DNA from: Syntrophomonas sp. DTU018
GTDB taxonomy: Bacteria; Bacillota; Syntrophomonadia; Syntrophomonadales; Syntrophomonadaceae
Direction of reading: 5' to 3'
Length of the DNA: 64,000 nucleotides
NCBI GenBank assembly: GCA_001513155.1
Contig: LFSR01000002.1
Location: 1-64,000 of the forward strand
Part shown: piece after piece, positions 1 through 8,309 of the stretch
Layout of the letters: each line of letters opens with the position of its first letter
Numbering within the stretch: position 1 is the stretch's first letter
Notes under the pieces: generated by a model
Databases searched by the model: none
What the model saw: the letters and a program-made list of their open reading frames with translations, nothing else
What the model was told of the DNA's origin: nothing
Translations under genes and position numbers: made by a program

Positions 1-963
1 GAAGCAGGGTGGGATGACATCTGGATCAACCACCTGCCTACTAACCATGTGGGCGGCGCCACCGAGATAGGAGCGACGGCTATTATTGCTAATTCCACTC
101 AGGTTTTGGAACCTTTCAACCCGGCCAAGACATTGGAATTAATTGAAAAACATAAAATAACCATCCTGGGCCAGGTACCCACCATGTATGCCATGGAATT
201 TGCCCTGCCGGATTTCGATAAATATGATTTTTCATCTCTGCGGACATTAGTGATCAGCGGGTCAGCCGCTCCTATGGAAACCCTGCGCAAGATGAAGGAA
301 ACCATGTGCGATAACGTCTATAACTGTTTAGGACTGACGGAAGTGTCCGGGTTGATCACCTATACGGAAAAGGGCGCCAGCCTGGAAACCCTGCACCTGA
401 CCGTAGGCAAAGTGGCGCCCGAGTTTGAAATGAAGATAGTAGATGAAAACCGTCAGGTAGTACCACCCGGGCAGATCGGCGAGATTGCTTACCGGGGCAC
501 TTCGGTTATTAAGGAATACTTTAAGCTTCCGGAAATCACGGCAGCTTCCTTCGATGATGAAGGCTGGTTTTATTCCGGGGATATGGGCTTCATAGACGAA
601 GACGGCAACTTGCGTATGGTGGGACGTTCCAAAGATATGTACATTACCAACGGAGAAAACATTTATCCTGCCGAAGTTGAGGACGCCATCATGCGCTATC
701 CGGGAGTATTGCTGTGTGCGGTAGTAGGTGTGCCCCATGAGATAGCCGGTCATATAGGGCGAGCCTATATTGTCCCCATACCCGGCCACCAGATTGATAT
801 TGAAGACCTGAAAGAATTCCTGAAGGAGTACCTGGCTACTTACAAGATCCCCAGGGAGTATGTGTTCAGAGAATCCTTGCCCATGACCCTGCTGGGAAAA
901 ATCGAAAAGAAGCTGCTGCGCCAGGAGATTGAAGAAGAGCTGAAGCAAAAGGGTCAGGCTTGA
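1..963 (+). CDS. Acyl-CoA synthetase (AMP-forming), C-terminal part, cut by the window edge
   Basis: The frame is open from base 1, so only the last ~320 residues of a class I adenylate-forming enzyme are visible. Such enzymes activate a carboxylic acid to acyl-AMP and then acyl-CoA. Visible landmarks in order are GLTEVSG (A5-like), GWFYSGD (A7, Asp for ribose binding), GRSKDMYITNGENIYP (A8 hinge) and a C-terminal LLGKIEKK with the probable catalytic Lys at bases 898-900. A GTG at 49 lies inside the conserved domain (preceded in frame by INHLPTNH) and is not the start. The neighbouring SDR gene suggests fatty or aromatic acid catabolism. The acid substrate cannot be read from this fragment. 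Confidence 0.9.
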   Translation, partial: EAGWDDIWINHLPTNHVGGATEIGATAIIANSTQVLEPFNPAKTLELIEKHKITILGQVPTMYAMEFALPDFDKYDFSSLRTLVISGSAAPMETLRKMKETMCDNVYNCLGLTEVSGLITYTEKGASLETLHLTVGKVAPEFEMKIVDENRQVVPPGQIGEIAYRGTSVIKEYFKLPEITAASFDDEGWFYSGDMGFIDEDGNLRMVGRSKDMYITNGENIYPAEVEDAIMRYPGVLLCAVVGVPHEIAGHIGRAYIVPIPGHQIDIEDLKEFLKEYLATYKIPREYVFRESLPMTLLGKIEKKLLRQEIEEELKQKGQA

Positions 964-996
964 TAGCTCTCAATCTCATTATTAGGGGGGATACTA

Positions 997-1737
997 ATGA
1001 GATTAAAGGATAAAGTAGCCATAGTAACCGGGGCCGGCAAAGGTATCGGAGCTGCCATTGCCAAGCGCTTTGCCGAGGAGGGAGCCAAGGTAATTCTAGT
1101 GGACCGGGATGAAAACACCGTCCGGGAGACCGCCGCGGCCATAACTGAAACCGGTGGCATAGCCGCAGCTTATACTGCTGATGTGACGGATCGTGCTGCT
1201 ATTAACAAGTTGATTGAAGATGTGATAGCCAAATATGAGACCATAGATATCCTGGTGAACAATGCGGGCATTGTCCGGGATGCCATGTTCCATAAGATGA
1301 AAGAAGAGGACTGGGATTTGGTAATGAATGTCAACCTGAAAGGTGCCTTCAACATGGTGCAGTCCGTTATCGGCATCATGCGGGAAAAGAACTACGGCAA
1401 AATCATAAATGTATCCTCAGCCAGCCGTTTTGGCAATGTAGGGCAGACCAATTATTCCGCCTCCAAAGAAGCCTTGGTGGGATTTACCAGGTCACTGGCC
1501 AAAGAAGCAGGGAGCAAAGGAATAAATGTCAATGCCATAGCTCCCGGCACTATTGAGACTGACATGTATTACGGCATTCCGGAAAACATCCGCAGCATGA
1601 TGAATCTCATGACTCCTCTGGGCCGACCCGGAAAACCGGAAGAGGTGGCCAATCTCTGTCTGTTCCTGGCCAGTGATGAGTCATCCTATATAACCGGTCA
1701 GGTCATCCATTGTGATGGAGGCATATTCATGCCCTAA
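997..1737 (+). CDS. SDR-family 3-oxoacyl-(ACP/CoA) reductase, FabG-like
   Basis: A 246-residue classical short-chain dehydrogenase, the usual FabG length. The Rossmann motif TGAGKGIG is near residues 11-18, NNAG near 88-91, and the catalytic triad is Ser ~141, Tyr153 and Lys157 in YSASK. It should interconvert 3-oxoacyl and 3-hydroxyacyl thioesters with NAD(P)H. A Shine-Dalgarno AGGGGGG lies just upstream of the ATG. It starts 33 bases after the acyl-CoA ligase on the same strand, so the two are probably cotranscribed. That favours acyl-CoA metabolism over fatty-acid synthesis, but the carrier (ACP or CoA) is an inference. Confidence 0.9.
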   Translation: MRLKDKVAIVTGAGKGIGAAIAKRFAEEGAKVILVDRDENTVRETAAAITETGGIAAAYTADVTDRAAINKLIEDVIAKYETIDILVNNAGIVRDAMFHKMKEEDWDLVMNVNLKGAFNMVQSVIGIMREKNYGKIINVSSASRFGNVGQTNYSASKEALVGFTRSLAKEAGSKGINVNAIAPGTIETDMYYGIPENIRSMMNLMTPLGRPGKPEEVANLCLFLASDESSYITGQVIHCDGGIFMP

Positions 1738-1751
1738 CGGGAATAAGCAAA

Positions 1752-1771
1752 GGGTGACGGATCCGTCACCC
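1752..1771. terminator. Perfect 20-bp palindromic hairpin after the SDR gene
   Basis: GGGTGACGGATCCGTCACCC reads the same on both strands and sits 14 bases after the SDR stop. It looks like a rho-independent terminator stem, but it lacks a T tract. Two bases after it a 153-bp dispersed repeat begins, which may have displaced the T run. Confidence 0.55.
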
Positions 1772-1773
1772 TT

Positions 1774-1926
1774 GGAGAGTGTCAAAAAATTAGCTAAAAG
1801 AGATCGCCACGTCGCTTCGCTCCTCGCGATGACACATCAAAAGGCCATCTTATGTGTCATTGCGAGCCCCGGAGGGGCGTGGCAATCTCGAACGTCTAAC
1901 CGCTAAAAGACTTCTTTGATAGGCTG
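1774..1926 (-). repeat. R1 element, full 153-bp copy (REPIN/MITE-like)
   Basis: This copy begins GGAGAGTGTCAAAAAATTAG and ends GTCTAACCGCTAAAAGAC...CTG. It is an almost exact reverse complement of 42191-42343 and has the same length, 153 bp. Inside are two inverted half-units (core TGTCATYGCGAG...GTGGCRATCTC), each itself an imperfect palindrome. The 1738-2075 gap contains only this element, its flanking hairpins and the upstream region of the next gene. The second flanking hairpin, CTGAAAGGCTCC/GGGGGCTTTTCAG, occupies 1924-1953. Confidence 0.85.
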
Positions 1927-2075
1927 AAAGGCTCCCGATGGGGGGCTTTTCAGTTTATTTTTAACTCCCGCAAATTAGGCGTTTCCAATTTGCGGGGGTA
2001 GTGATTTAATAGACTAAGGAATGTTTTTCATACATATGGGATCGGCTCAATTTCAGGTCCAAGGAGGAGGAGAAT

Positions 2076-2777
2076 ATGAACATGCCTTTGGAGCCTCAGG
2101 AACAGATGACCGTGGGGCAGCGTATAGTTGGGATTCTCTTTAATCCCCGGCTGGCTTTTGCCGATATTGAGAAACAGACCAAATGGGTGCCGCCTTTGCT
2201 GATAATCATGGCGGTAAGCTTTCTGTGTTCCTTGGCATCTGTTTCCAAGCTTAAGGAATATACCCGTTACACCCTGGAACTGCAGGCGCAAAATATACCG
2301 GAATTAGCTAATGAAGCTACGATGGCTATGGCTGTCAACAGCGCAGCAGTATTTGCCTTGATAGGCAGTATGCTGTCCCCGGTTGTTGTGTGCCTGTTGT
2401 GTGCCGGACTGCTCAAGCTGTTCAATTTGTTTGCCGGCGAGCCTGCCCGGTTTCGCCAGTTCTTCGCAGTAACCGTTTACTCTTATTTTCCTCTTTTGAT
2501 AGGTTCGGTCATAGCTGCCATTATGATCGTTATGAGCCCTGCCACTCACCTGGAAGAGGTGTCAACCAGCCTGTACCTGTTATTTCCCCCGGGTTCCAAG
2601 GGTTTTGCCGCCAGTTTAGCCCGGCAGGTGGATCCCTTTTACCTGTGGAGTCTGGGGCTGATGGCTCTGGGTAGTTCCGTTATCAGCAGGGTGCAGTTCA
2701 GAACCTATGCTGCCTATGTATTTGCGATTTGGCTAATATTTGCTCTGGGGACCGCCTTGTTAGCTCAGGGGGTATAG
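2076..2777 (+). CDS. YIP1-family integral membrane protein
   Basis: A 233-residue protein preceded by a strong AAGGAGGAGG site. The amino-terminal segment, with FNPRLAFADIEKQTKWVPPL, followed by about five hydrophobic segments is typical of bacterial YIP1-domain proteins (family membership judged by eye). Such proteins often precede MacAB-like export genes in Bacillota, and their biochemical role is not established. The adaptor gene begins 48 bases downstream on the same strand, so this is probably the first gene of a four-gene operon ending at 6010. Confidence 0.7.
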   Translation: MNMPLEPQEQMTVGQRIVGILFNPRLAFADIEKQTKWVPPLLIIMAVSFLCSLASVSKLKEYTRYTLELQAQNIPELANEATMAMAVNSAAVFALIGSMLSPVVVCLLCAGLLKLFNLFAGEPARFRQFFAVTVYSYFPLLIGSVIAAIMIVMSPATHLEEVSTSLYLLFPPGSKGFAASLARQVDPFYLWSLGLMALGSSVISRVQFRTYAAYVFAIWLIFALGTALLAQGV

Positions 2778-2825
2778 TTCATTCACAGTAATGAACTGAT
2801 TTGACTATTTGAGGAGGACTTATGC

Positions 2826-4115
2826 ATGCCAGCCATTGTACCCCGTGTGTCAATGGGAAGGAAAACCCTGATTATTGTAATCGCAGCAGTATTGATTGTA
2901 AGCATAGTGGGTTTGAACCTCTACCGGTCCCGCCAGCAGGTGCCGGTGGAAGTGTCCACTGCCACAGCGCAGATTGAGAAAATGGGGGCAACCATTCTTA
3001 CCAGCGGCAATATCGAACTGGTGGAAAAACAGGAAGTGTATGCTCCCAGCGACCGCCTGGTGCGGGAAGTGCCGGTCCAGGTGGGGGATCAAGTTAAGGC
3101 AGGCCAAATTCTGGTGGTCCTGGAGGCTGACAGTGAATCCTTGAGTCTCCTGGAAGCCCAGGCAAGGTTGGCCGAACAGGAAGTCACCTACCAGAAGTAT
3201 TTTAATCCCGCCCCGGAAGATCTGAAGATTGCGGAAGCTGAGTATAAACAGGCTCAGCTTAAATATGAAAGCAGTCTAAGAAATGCCGACAGTTATGAAA
3301 AACTTTATGCAGCCGGAGCGGTATCCCTGCAGGAACTGGAAACAGCACGCACTCAGCTGGCGGCAGATGAGGCTGCTTATCTCAAAGCTGAAAGGGAATG
3401 GAATAAGATCCGGAATGGTTTGCAGGGAGCCGAACGCCGCAGCCAGGAAGTGGCTTATCATCGTGCCCGGGAGGCGGTCCAGCTGGCTGAACAAAACCTG
3501 ACTCAATTTGTAGTCCCAGCCCGGATTGATGGTCAGGTTATGGCCGTAGAAGTAAGTCCTGGGGATGTAACCAAAGCCGGTCAGCACCTGGTGACCATTG
3601 GCGATCCCCGCCGGCTGGAGGTAAAGGTGGGAATTGGGGAATATGATGCCGCCCGGGTTAAAAAGGGGCAGGAAGTGCTGATAGAAGCCTCTGCTTTTCC
3701 GGAAAAACAATTTAAAGGCCAGGTAGTGGAAGTTTCCCAGAGAGCGTTTGTGAACAAAAACACCCAGTCCCAGCAGGTGGAAATACCTGTGCGCATTGCC
3801 GTAGATAGTGAACAGGAAGGCCTTCTCCCCGGCTTTACGGTGAAGGTAAAGATAATTACCGTGCCGGAAAAAGAACGGTTAGTGGTCCCTTATGAAGCAG
3901 TAGTGGACAAGGATGGCCAGAAATATGTGTATGTAGTCTCCCAGGGGAAGGCCAAGCAGGCAGCGGTAGAGATCGGACTGGAAGGAGATTTGAACATAGA
4001 GATAACTAAGGGAATAAAAGAGGGGGATGTGGTGATATTGAATCCCCCTGACGATCTGAAAGACGGGCAGGCAGTAAAGCCTGTTGAAGGACCAGCCCAG
4101 GAAGCAAGAGGGTAA
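2826..4115 (+). CDS. HlyD/MacA-like membrane-fusion adaptor subunit
   Basis: A 429-residue protein with one amino-terminal membrane anchor (about residues 12-33), a lipoyl/biotinyl-like half (PSDRLVREVPVQVGDQVKAG), a long Glu/Gln/Ala-rich coiled-coil hairpin (about 95-235) and a beta-barrel C-terminal part. This is the RND/ABC adaptor plan. It should connect the inner-membrane ABC pump encoded next door to the cell exterior; in a Gram-positive-type cell it would project into the wall. ATG 2826 follows GAGGAGG. An ATG at 2822 is out of frame. The ATPase gene starts 6 bases after its stop. Confidence 0.9.
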   Translation: MPAIVPRVSMGRKTLIIVIAAVLIVSIVGLNLYRSRQQVPVEVSTATAQIEKMGATILTSGNIELVEKQEVYAPSDRLVREVPVQVGDQVKAGQILVVLEADSESLSLLEAQARLAEQEVTYQKYFNPAPEDLKIAEAEYKQAQLKYESSLRNADSYEKLYAAGAVSLQELETARTQLAADEAAYLKAEREWNKIRNGLQGAERRSQEVAYHRAREAVQLAEQNLTQFVVPARIDGQVMAVEVSPGDVTKAGQHLVTIGDPRRLEVKVGIGEYDAARVKKGQEVLIEASAFPEKQFKGQVVEVSQRAFVNKNTQSQQVEIPVRIAVDSEQEGLLPGFTVKVKIITVPEKERLVVPYEAVVDKDGQKYVYVVSQGKAKQAAVEIGLEGDLNIEITKGIKEGDVVILNPPDDLKDGQAVKPVEGPAQEARG

Positions 4116-4121
4116 CCAGCC

Positions 4122-4832
4122 ATGATTCAGGTTAAAGATCTGGTAAAAATATATCGTCCCGAACTTAATCCGGTGCATGCCCTGCGGGGAATCAGCGTTT
4201 CTATTGAACCTGGCGAATTTGTAGCGATAATGGGCCCTTCCGGCTCTGGCAAGTCCACCTTCATGAACCTGCTGGGTTGCCTGGATACTCCAACCTCCGG
4301 GTCATATATTCTTGACGGACAGGAAGTCAGTACCATGACCGGAGATCAATTGGCTGAGATTCGCAACAAAAAGATCGGCTTTGTTTTCCAGAGTTTTAAC
4401 CTGCTTCCCCGCATGAGTGCCCTGCGTAATGTGGAACTGCCTCTGGTATATGCTGGGGTAGGCAAGAAGGAGCGCCGCCAGCGGGCTTTGGAAGCTCTGG
4501 AAAAAGTGGGTATGCAGGATCGAATTGATCACCGACCGGCTGAGCTCTCCGGAGGGCAAAACCAGCGGGTAGCTATCGCCCGTGCTCTGGTGAATAATCC
4601 AGCCATACTCCTGGCCGATGAACCTACCGGCAATCTGGACAGCCGTACCAGTGAAGAAATTATGAACATATTCTGTTCCCTGCATAAAGAAAAAACCACT
4701 ATCGTACTGGTCACCCATGAAAGGGAAATAGCCCTGTACAGCAGCCGGATTTTGCATTTTCGTGACGGCCTGCTGGACAAAGAAGAAGCATCTGTTGGTA
4801 ACACTCCTGCTGTACCGGAGGAGAAAATATGA
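4122..4832 (+). CDS. MacB/LolD-type ABC transporter ATPase
   Basis: A 236-residue nucleotide-binding subunit with Walker A GPSGSGKST, Q-loop FQSFNLLPRMSAL, signature LSGGQNQ, Walker B ILLADEPTGNLDS and H-loop VTHE. The DEPTGNLDS form marks the MacB/LolD/FtsE group of ABC ATPases. It should energise the permease encoded by the overlapping next gene (4-base ATGA-type overlap at 4829-4832). Substrate unknown; macrolides, peptides or lipoproteins are the usual guesses for this group. Confidence 0.93.
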   Translation: MIQVKDLVKIYRPELNPVHALRGISVSIEPGEFVAIMGPSGSGKSTFMNLLGCLDTPTSGSYILDGQEVSTMTGDQLAEIRNKKIGFVFQSFNLLPRMSALRNVELPLVYAGVGKKERRQRALEALEKVGMQDRIDHRPAELSGGQNQRVAIARALVNNPAILLADEPTGNLDSRTSEEIMNIFCSLHKEKTTIVLVTHEREIALYSSRILHFRDGLLDKEEASVGNTPAVPEEKI

Positions 4833-6010
4833 ACTTATTGGAAAGCATACAAGCCGCTCTGGATTCCATTCGCGCCAACAAGTTTCGTTCCATACTGACC
4901 ACTCTGGGGATAGTTATAGGGATTGCCGCAGTCATAGCTGTCATAGCCATTGGACAGGGAGGACGGCAGACCATACTGTCGGAGATAGAGAAAATCGGCA
5001 GCAATCTTTTCTACGTCGGATTGGATTGGCGCCGGGAAGATCCCCCCACCGGTCAGGAGTTCAACCTAATGGACATCCAGGTGATAAAGGAGCAGGTGCC
5101 GGAAATAAAGTACCTGTGTGCTGAATCCTATGGATATGAACAGGTCCGGGGAAAACAGACCACAAAGATGGCTCAGATACTGGGAACCAATGCCGATTAT
5201 GGGCCTATGTACAATTTTGTGATGAAGGAAGGGCGCTTTTTCAGCCAGGCTGATGAGCAGGGGAGACGCCGCATAGCAGCCTTGGATGAAGGTATCGCTG
5301 ACGAGCTGTTTCCCAAAGGAACAGTGGGAGAGCAGATAGTCATTGCCGGAACTTCCTTTACCATAGTGGGGGTTGTGAAAAGCCAGGCTTCCCTGTTCAA
5401 TTTAGAGGGGTCCAAAATGATCTACATACCCATCAGCACCTGGCTGGATATAAGTCCCTACGCTACTATAAGTTACCTTGAGGGAAGCACTTATGATGTA
5501 AAGGATGTGCAGAAAGCTGCCGACCAGGCTGTCAAAATACTGGAACGCCGTCATCGTGCCGAAGGCATTTATATAAACGAGACCCTGGAACAACAGATGG
5601 AAATGATCAGTGAGGTCACCGGAGTTTTAACCCTGATCATAGGCTCCATTGCAGCTATCTCCCTACTGGTAGGCGGAATAGGGGTTATGAACATAATGCT
5701 GGTATCGGTTACGGAGCGTACCAGGGAAATTGGTATACGTATGGCTTTAGGAGCCCGGCGCCGTGATATATTGCTGCAGTTTCTCATAGAAGCCATAGTC
5801 CTGTGCCTGATCGGGGGAATTATCGGCACAGCCCTGGGGGTAGGCGGTGCCTTTCTGGTGGCTAAACTGGCCCAATGGCCGCCTCTTATATCCTGGAGTA
5901 CCATCTTACTGGCCTTTCTCTTTTCCGCCGGTGTCGGGATAGTATTTGGACTATTGCCGGCTAACAAGGCATCCCAACTGGATCCTATCGAAGCTTTGCG
6001 TTACGAGTAA
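4829..6010 (+). CDS. MacB-like ABC transporter permease (FtsX superfamily)
   Basis: A 393-residue permease with one amino-terminal transmembrane helix (about 18-40), a large extracytoplasmic MacB-PCD domain, then three C-terminal helices including the family signature GGIGVMNIMLVSVTERTREI and ending PIEALRYE. Together with the adaptor at 2826 and the ATPase at 4122 it makes a complete MacA-MacB-type tripartite exporter, although no outer-membrane partner is expected in a monoderm. It is the last gene of the operon; a terminator follows within 20 bases. Confidence 0.92.
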   Translation: MNLLESIQAALDSIRANKFRSILTTLGIVIGIAAVIAVIAIGQGGRQTILSEIEKIGSNLFYVGLDWRREDPPTGQEFNLMDIQVIKEQVPEIKYLCAESYGYEQVRGKQTTKMAQILGTNADYGPMYNFVMKEGRFFSQADEQGRRRIAALDEGIADELFPKGTVGEQIVIAGTSFTIVGVVKSQASLFNLEGSKMIYIPISTWLDISPYATISYLEGSTYDVKDVQKAADQAVKILERRHRAEGIYINETLEQQMEMISEVTGVLTLIIGSIAAISLLVGGIGVMNIMLVSVTERTREIGIRMALGARRRDILLQFLIEAIVLCLIGGIIGTALGVGGAFLVAKLAQWPPLISWSTILLAFLFSAGVGIVFGLLPANKASQLDPIEALRYE

Positions 6011-6026
6011 AACTTGAGCGGCCATC

Positions 6027-6059
6027 GGGGAAGCAAACCTGCTTCCCCTTTAGTTTTTT
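6027..6059 (+). terminator. Rho-independent terminator of the MacAB-like operon
   Basis: Stem GGGGAAGCA / TGCTTCCCC with a 4-base loop, followed by TTTAGTTTTTT. The rest of the 6060-6347 gap is A+T-rich and holds no recognisable gene. It presumably contains the promoter of the CoA-transferase pair. No clear sigma-54 pair (GG-N10-GC) was found in it. Confidence 0.85.
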
Positions 6060-6347
6060 AAATGAATCAGTTGGCAATGAATCGAAATTCCTTGCTGGCA
6101 TTAACGATTATGTCAATAAGCGATATATTCCGGCTAAATCGTGCTAACGGTTATGCAATAAAGCTATAGCCGAAAGAATCCTGAACCCCTTGCATACATA
6201 GAATAATAGGTTTTGCTGCCATAAAAAATATGCTGTTCATAACCACGGTTTGTGATACAATATATTGCATAATAAAAATTTCTAATCCCATATTATAATT
6301 TAACGTAATTTTCAGATTTGTTAGAAAATTATTTGGAGGTGTGTGTG

Positions 6348-7439
6348 TTGCCCGCAAAGTTTTCCTACAATGAAGAAGCATTGGAAAACCTTCGTATTGA
6401 CGATCCGAGTATACTGGACCGTCTGATCGATCATGAATCATTTCGGGAGAGCAACTTAAAGAAATGCCGCGAAAAAGTCGACAAACGTATGACACTGCAG
6501 GAAGCAGTAGCCAAGTTCGTTGAAGATGGAGATGTCGTAGCTGACTCCGGATTTTCCTATGTACGTACTCCCCTGCAGGCTCAATTTGAGATCTGGCGTC
6601 AGGGGAAGAAGAACCTGCAATATATCGGCTCTCCTAACACATTGAGTTCCTTTGCTATCTTTGCCGGTGCTGCCAAGTATGCTCATAATTCTTATGTGGG
6701 AGCGGAAATGCGCGGTACCGATCGCGCCTTTGACCGGTCACTTAAAGATGGCAGAGGAAAGATTCTATCCGAGTGGGGACATGGCTCAATGGGATTAGGA
6801 TTTAAAGCTGCCCAATACGGGATGCCTTATGTGGCTTCACGCCAACTGCTCGGATCGGACATGCTGAAATACAATCCTTATGTGAAGGTCACCCGCGATC
6901 CCTGGAATAATGACCCCGTAGTATTGATACCCGCTCTGCATCCTGATGTGGTGTTTATCCACGCCCAGCAGGCGGATATGTATGGAAATGCCAAAATTTT
7001 CGGGCCGGCGGTTAATGATATTGCGGAGGCCTTTGCGTCCCGCAAAGTCATTATTACCTGTGAAGAAGTAGTACCCGAACTGGCCATCCGTTTTGACAAC
7101 AGTTTTGTAGTTATCCCCTTCATGGTTGTTGATGCTGTAGTCGAACTTCCCTACGGATGTCTGCCTGGTTGCTGTCCCGGCTATTATTACTGGGCCAGAG
7201 AATGGTGGGAGTGGCTGATGCGTATAGCCACCAGGGATGAAGAGGCTATGCAGGACTTCTTTAAAGAATGGGTCTTGGACTGCAAAGACCAGTATGAGTT
7301 AATCGACAAGTTAGCCAAGCACTTGGGCGGTTCCCGCTATATAGATCACCTGCGCCGCATGCAGAAAGCTGAAGAATATTTGCTTGAAGACAAGGGTGTT
7401 GACTTTACCTATACCCAGGTTATACCCAAGAGGGATTAG
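6348..7439 (+). CDS. Glutaconate CoA-transferase-like subunit A (family I CoA-transferase)
   Basis: About 363 residues from the TTG at 6348, which is chosen because GGAGGT at 6335-6340 stands 7 bases upstream; GTG 6345 is the alternative. The protein resembles GctA/CatI-type alpha subunits of family I CoA-transferases (FIHAQQADMYGNAKIFGP, and the glycine-rich LPYGCLPGCCPGYYYWAREWW near residue 275). Heterotetrameric enzymes of this family move CoA between acyl-CoA and a free acid. Subunit B starts 19 bases downstream. The acid partners cannot be inferred. The alpha subunit carries no catalytic Glu in this family. Confidence 0.85.
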   Translation: MPAKFSYNEEALENLRIDDPSILDRLIDHESFRESNLKKCREKVDKRMTLQEAVAKFVEDGDVVADSGFSYVRTPLQAQFEIWRQGKKNLQYIGSPNTLSSFAIFAGAAKYAHNSYVGAEMRGTDRAFDRSLKDGRGKILSEWGHGSMGLGFKAAQYGMPYVASRQLLGSDMLKYNPYVKVTRDPWNNDPVVLIPALHPDVVFIHAQQADMYGNAKIFGPAVNDIAEAFASRKVIITCEEVVPELAIRFDNSFVVIPFMVVDAVVELPYGCLPGCCPGYYYWAREWWEWLMRIATRDEEAMQDFFKEWVLDCKDQYELIDKLAKHLGGSRYIDHLRRMQKAEEYLLEDKGVDFTYTQVIPKRD

Positions 7440-7458
7440 TTGGAAGGAGGCGAGCACG

Positions 7459-8247
7459 TTGTCAATTGCACCGGCAAACCCTTTTGAACAGTTAGCTTAT
7501 AATGTGTCTTTGCAGATAGAAGACGGCATGATAGTCTATGTAGGTACCGGTCTGCCCATGGTTGGAGCTATTTTAGCCAAATATACCCACGCTCCTCACA
7601 TTACCCTGGTGTATGAGAGCGGCGGGCAGGATCCCTGGGAAGGTCCCATGCCCTGGTCAGTAGGAGGAGCAGCCACTTATCGCCGGGCCCCCATGAGCCT
7701 GGAAATGGCCCATTCATTTGCCATGGCAGCCAATGGCTTTGTGGATATAGCCTTCCAGGGTGCTGCGCAAATCGATATGTACGGAAACCTTAACACCCAC
7801 TTCATAGGCGAAAGCTATCACAATTTCAAATCCCGCCTGACCGGCAGCGGGGGAGGAAATGACCTGAGTTCTCTTGTGGAACGTATCGTCTTGGTCGGTC
7901 TGCAGGATCCCACCAGATTCCCAGCAAAACTGGACTTTTTAACCAGTCCCGGTCATTTATATGGCGGAAACAGCCGCAAAGAAGCAGGCTTGCCCGGACT
8001 GGGGCCGGTAGCCTGTGTCACCCAGCTGGGTGTTATGGATTTTGAGCCGGAAAGCAAGCGCATGCGCATTAAGGGCTTGAACCCGGGTATAACGGTAGAA
8101 ATTGCCCAGGCCTGCACGGGATTTGAACTGCTCGTACCGGATAAAATCGAAGAAATTCCCGCTCCCCCGGAAGATATCCTGAGGGTACTGCGGGAAGAAG
8201 TGGATCCCCATGCTATCTTTATAGCATTCCCGCCACGGGTAAAATAA
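7459..8247 (+). CDS. Glutaconate CoA-transferase-like subunit B
   Basis: 262 residues from TTG 7459, which follows GGAAGGAGG. The beta subunit carries the expected catalytic glutamate in VYESGG (Glu53), the equivalent of the SENG-type Glu of glutaconate CoA-transferase, preceded by the GTGLPMVGA oxyanion-type loop. The pair with the gene at 6348 is intact and appears functional. In syntrophic fatty-acid oxidisers such enzymes activate substrate acids at the expense of acetyl-CoA or another CoA ester; that role here is an inference. Confidence 0.87.
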   Translation: MSIAPANPFEQLAYNVSLQIEDGMIVYVGTGLPMVGAILAKYTHAPHITLVYESGGQDPWEGPMPWSVGGAATYRRAPMSLEMAHSFAMAANGFVDIAFQGAAQIDMYGNLNTHFIGESYHNFKSRLTGSGGGNDLSSLVERIVLVGLQDPTRFPAKLDFLTSPGHLYGGNSRKEAGLPGLGPVACVTQLGVMDFEPESKRMRIKGLNPGITVEIAQACTGFELLVPDKIEEIPAPPEDILRVLREEVDPHAIFIAFPPRVK

Positions 8248-8263
8248 ACAAGCATTTTCATTC

Positions 8264-8293
8264 GGGAGGGCCGCTCAGGTCCTCCCTTTTTTT
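8264..8293 (+). terminator. Terminator between convergent CoA-transferase and YheC/D genes
   Basis: GGGAGGGCC / GGTCCTCCC stem with one mismatch, followed by seven T residues. It serves the plus-strand CoA-transferase pair. Confidence 0.85.
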
Positions 8294-8309
8294 ATGACCA
8301 ATTATGAAA

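Noticed and set aside
328-948. A 206-codon open frame on the minus strand
   Set aside because: It lies wholly antisense to the acyl-CoA ligase and has no Shine-Dalgarno or family resemblance; it is a shadow of the real gene.
1712-1906. Short plus-strand frame running into the R1 repeat
   Set aside because: Composed of the SDR gene end in another frame and repeat sequence; no start signal.
6060-6347. Sigma-54 promoter before the glutaconate CoA-transferase pair
   Set aside because: Every GG in the gap was checked and none has GC ten bases downstream.
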